A model generated the notes under the pieces. That model was not told the origin of the DNA. It saw only the letters and a program-made list of their open reading frames with translations, and searched no databases. The translations under genes and the position numbers were made by a program. 6,309 nucleotides of DNA from Planctomycetota bacterium (GTDB taxonomy: Bacteria; Planctomycetota; Planctomycetia; Isosphaerales; Isosphaeraceae): NCBI GenBank assembly GCA_021777685.1, contig JAJYDH010000382.1:1-6309 (forward strand). Direction: 5' to 3'. Of the stretch, positions 4,572 through 6,309 are shown one piece after another (positions within the stretch are counted from its first letter, which is position 1; the number at the start of each line of letters is the position of its first letter).

Positions 4572-6078
4572 CCTTCGCGACGGCCTCGCGGGCCCGTTCC
4601 ATCAGCGGGCTGTCCTTGGTCCCGGCGCCGGGGAGGTTGAACATCATCGCGGCGGCCAGGGCGGGCCGCCACTTCGGGTCGGCGGCGAGCTGGCATTCCT
4701 CCCAGGCCGCGGCCCCGTACTTGTAGTCGTGGGCGTTGGTCCCCTTGTGGAAGATCATCCGCCGGGCGGCGGCGAAGACCAGGTCGGACGAACCCCCTCG
4801 GGCGAGGTAGCCGACCGTCTTCCGGGCCGCCTCGGCTCGATCCTTCGGGATCGAGGCGAACAGCTCGGCGACGGCCTCGTCCCCCGCCGAGTCGGGCGCG
4901 TGCCCCTCGATCGCGTCGACCCGGATCGCGCCGGCGGGCTGGTTCCGGGCCCGGTAGAGCGGCAGCCAGCCGACGGCCTGGAGCAGGGCGAGCCTTCGGG
5001 TGGTGTCGTCGCCGCTGGCCCCGTAGATGAAGTGGAGCGCGTTGGCGGCGGTGACGGCGTGGAGCGAGAGGATGCCGGGGCTCCTCATCAGCAGCTCATT
5101 GCCGCCGAGGACGACCGCGTCCCAGAGCGAATCCGGCGACGCCCCGCCGTTGAGCAGCCGGACGGCCTCGGCCGAGGCCCCTTCGGGCGTCGCCTGGCGG
5201 ATCACCTCCAGGAGCGCGACGGTGGCGGCGGGGTCGGGCTTGCCGCCCTGCCAGTCGTCGCGGATCTTCTTCGCCTGCTCCAGGTTGGCGTCATAGGGCC
5301 CGACGGGGACCGGGCGCCTGTCGCCGCCGAGGTCGAGCATCCCGAAGGCGAGCGACCGGAGGACGGGCTCGGCGTGCTGCCAGCCGATCGCCTGCAAGGT
5401 CCGCCAGCACTGGGCGGCGAAGATCGCCTTGTGGCCGATGTCGCGCTGGTCGCGGACGGCGAACCGCCAGAACGCCTCCATCGTCTCGGCCGCCCCGCCC
5501 CCTCGGCAGAGCCCGGCGGCGGCGACGTCCGCCGCGTCCACATCCCACGCCTCCATCGCCTTCACGAACGCCGCCTTTGCCGACGTCGGCCCGGGGACCT
5601 TGCCCTCGTCCACCTTGCCGAGCGTCCAGTCCCCTTCCTTGACGTCCTGCGCCTGCGACCCTTTGAAGTTGTCGAGGGCCCAGAGCAGGGGCAAAAGCCG
5701 CTCGTCCTCGCCGGCCGTCTGGCCGAGCAGGTGCGCCGAGTTGATCACGAGCACGGCGTGGAACTTGAACCCGACCGGGCGAGGCTTGACGTTGCGGATG
5801 CCCGCCAGGAACAGGCCCGAGAGGAGGTCGCGATACGACAGCCCGCCTTTAAGATGGGCGATGGCCACCTCCATCGCCCTGTCGCGAGGGGTCTCCTCGA
5901 TCCACCGGACCACCGGCTCGATCTCGGGCCGGAACCGGACCGAGTCCGGCCCGACCGCCAGGTCCGCCGCCGAGGCCGGCGTGATCCGCCCCAGGCCCGG
6001 CCATCCCCCGAGCCCCGCGCCCAATCCCAGCGCCGAGGCCGACTGCAAGAACCGACGCCGCCGGAGATTCCCCGCCAT
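4561..6078 (-). CDS. Tat-exported two-fold histidine-rich protein, possibly questin oxidase-like
   Basis: This 505-residue protein starts at ATG 6078, set by AAGGAGG 7 bases upstream. A Tat signal is clear: RRRFLQ (7-12), a Gly/Ala/Leu stretch (13-30) and a likely cleavage ASA|A after residue 37, so it should be exported folded, possibly with a bound cofactor. The mature part is mostly helical and soluble. It looks duplicated: HAVx3Nx2Hx6G[ED]D occurs at 107-125 and 340-358, and RGG followed 20-21 residues later by H-x8-W occurs at 192-225 and 426-459. Each half thus has three matching histidines (107/116/216 and 340/349/450). HAVTAANAL and the HDYKYGAAAWEE segment recall, from memory, the questin oxidase-like/AflY family (PF14027), but this is tentative. 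The gene overlaps the glycosyltransferase tail to tail and has no codirectional partner here. Substrate is unknown; metal or haem binding is inference from the histidines. Confidence 0.85.
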   Translation of the reverse strand: MAGNLRRRRFLQSASALGLGAGLGGWPGLGRITPASAADLAVGPDSVRFRPEIEPVVRWIEETPRDRAMEVAIAHLKGGLSYRDLLSGLFLAGIRNVKPRPVGFKFHAVLVINSAHLLGQTAGEDERLLPLLWALDNFKGSQAQDVKEGDWTLGKVDEGKVPGPTSAKAAFVKAMEAWDVDAADVAAAGLCRGGGAAETMEAFWRFAVRDQRDIGHKAIFAAQCWRTLQAIGWQHAEPVLRSLAFGMLDLGGDRRPVPVGPYDANLEQAKKIRDDWQGGKPDPAATVALLEVIRQATPEGASAEAVRLLNGGASPDSLWDAVVLGGNELLMRSPGILSLHAVTAANALHFIYGASGDDTTRRLALLQAVGWLPLYRARNQPAGAIRVDAIEGHAPDSAGDEAVAELFASIPKDRAEAARKTVGYLARGGSSDLVFAAARRMIFHKGTNAHDYKYGAAAWEECQLAADPKWRPALAAAMMFNLPGAGTKDSPLMERAREAVAKVMG

Positions 6079-6085
6079 CGCCGGG

Positions 6086-6092
6086 CCTCCTT
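6086..6092 (-). promoter_or_regulatory. Strong SD that sets the start of the Tat-exported protein
   Basis: The minus strand reads AAGGAGG, then 7 bases, then ATG at 6078. This start places the twin-arginine motif at residues 7-8, as expected for a Tat signal. The open frame extends 57 codons farther upstream, but that stretch looks non-coding. Confidence 0.85.
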
Positions 6093-6309
6093 GATCTGGT
6101 CTGGAGAGTAGAACCATCGAGAGCCGGCAACGGGCGGGAGAGGACCCACCAATGCCCGACCCCACCCGCCAGTATGGGCCGGGCCGTCCGGGGATGCCAG
6201 GGGCCAGTGACGGGTGTGAAGACCAACCTCTCATTCGCTTTCTTCTCAATTCGAATCGCTCGTCGATCGCGATTTGCGATAACCCTCTTGATCTATCGCG
6301 ATTTGCGAT
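6093..6309. other. Non-coding region upstream of the Tat-protein gene, with a GC drop toward the edge
   Basis: About 215 bases without a convincing gene. The first half (to about 6210) is GC-rich and shows only weak inverted repeats. From 6221 to 6309 GC is about 47% by count (42 of 89), far below the coding regions, as is common for promoter or regulatory DNA. The minus strand reads TTGAGA (RC of 6243-6248), a fair -35 match, but no good -10 lies 16-18 bases on. ATTCGAAT at 6249-6256 is a perfect 8-base palindrome. The next gene lies beyond the edge, so its direction is unknown. Confidence 0.5.
6266..6309. repeat. 15-base direct repeat with internal dyad, 29-base period, at the window edge
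   Basis: ATCGCGATTTGCGAT occurs exactly at 6266-6280 and again at 6295-6309, separated by 14 bases. Each copy is itself an inverted repeat, with arms ATCGC and GCGAT around GATTT. The second copy ends exactly at the window edge, so its right boundary and any further copies cannot be seen. Paired dyads with a 29-base period could be operator sites, iterons or the start of a longer array. Confidence 0.75.

Noticed and set aside
4399..6111. A 570-codon plus-strand open frame opposite the Tat-protein gene.
   Set aside because: It is the mirror frame of a protein with a clear Tat signal and SD; its own composition is Gly/Arg/Pro-rich and shows no motif.
6079..6249. N-terminal extension of the Tat protein to 6249.
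   Set aside because: It would bury the twin-arginine signal 60 residues in; the strong SD lies just before ATG 6078.
6174..6309. A plus-strand open frame from ATG 6174 to the edge (45 codons).
   Set aside because: There is no SD, composition is unlike the neighbours, and the frame runs through the direct repeats.
6266..6309. Start of a CRISPR array.
   Set aside because: Only two copies of 15 bases with a 14-base spacer are seen; both repeat and spacer are too short and no cas gene is present.

Overview
The window is about 70% GC and densely packed. It carries two blocks of genes. Tandem Uma2-family proteins, a Tat-exported protein of a poorly known type and strong G/C at third codon positions together suggest a planctomycete, possibly of the Isosphaeraceae/Gemmataceae type. 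That assignment is inferred from gene content; there is no rRNA or other marker to confirm it.

Left part (1-1771, minus strand): a probable operon read right to left. It starts with queA, which makes the epoxycyclopentanediol ring of queuosine in tRNA and uses a TTG start behind a strong Shine-Dalgarno (SD) sequence. Seventeen bases later comes a small Rieske-type protein whose second cluster-binding box is damaged (CxxR instead of CxxH, plus three extra residues). Last is the N-terminal part of a cupin protein that runs off the left edge. A 74-base divergent spacer (1772-1845) separates this block from the plus-strand genes and holds the SD of both first genes.

Middle (1846-4571, plus strand): two tandem Uma2/DUF820 (PD-(D/E)XK fold) paralogues, about 75% identical over their shared 198 residues, each ending in a coiled coil and a lysine-rich tail. 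They are followed three bases later by a GT4-family glycosyltransferase whose probable SD lies inside the end of the second Uma2 gene. The two Uma2 genes are separated by a short spacer with a 12-base palindrome and a run of 7-base repeats that runs up to the second start codon.

Right part (4561-6309): a minus-strand gene for a 505-residue Tat-exported protein, which overlaps the glycosyltransferase gene tail to tail by 11 bases. It appears to consist of two related halves, each with three similarly placed histidines, and may be a distant relative of the questin oxidase-like family. Upstream of it, GC content falls to about 47% in the last 90 bases, where a 15-base dyad sequence occurs twice with a 29-base period up to the edge.

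I see no clear multi-gene defence or other undescribed system. The best leads are the two-fold histidine protein, the ligand-deficient Rieske protein, the duplicated Uma2 pair with its repeat-rich spacer, and the right-edge repeat.
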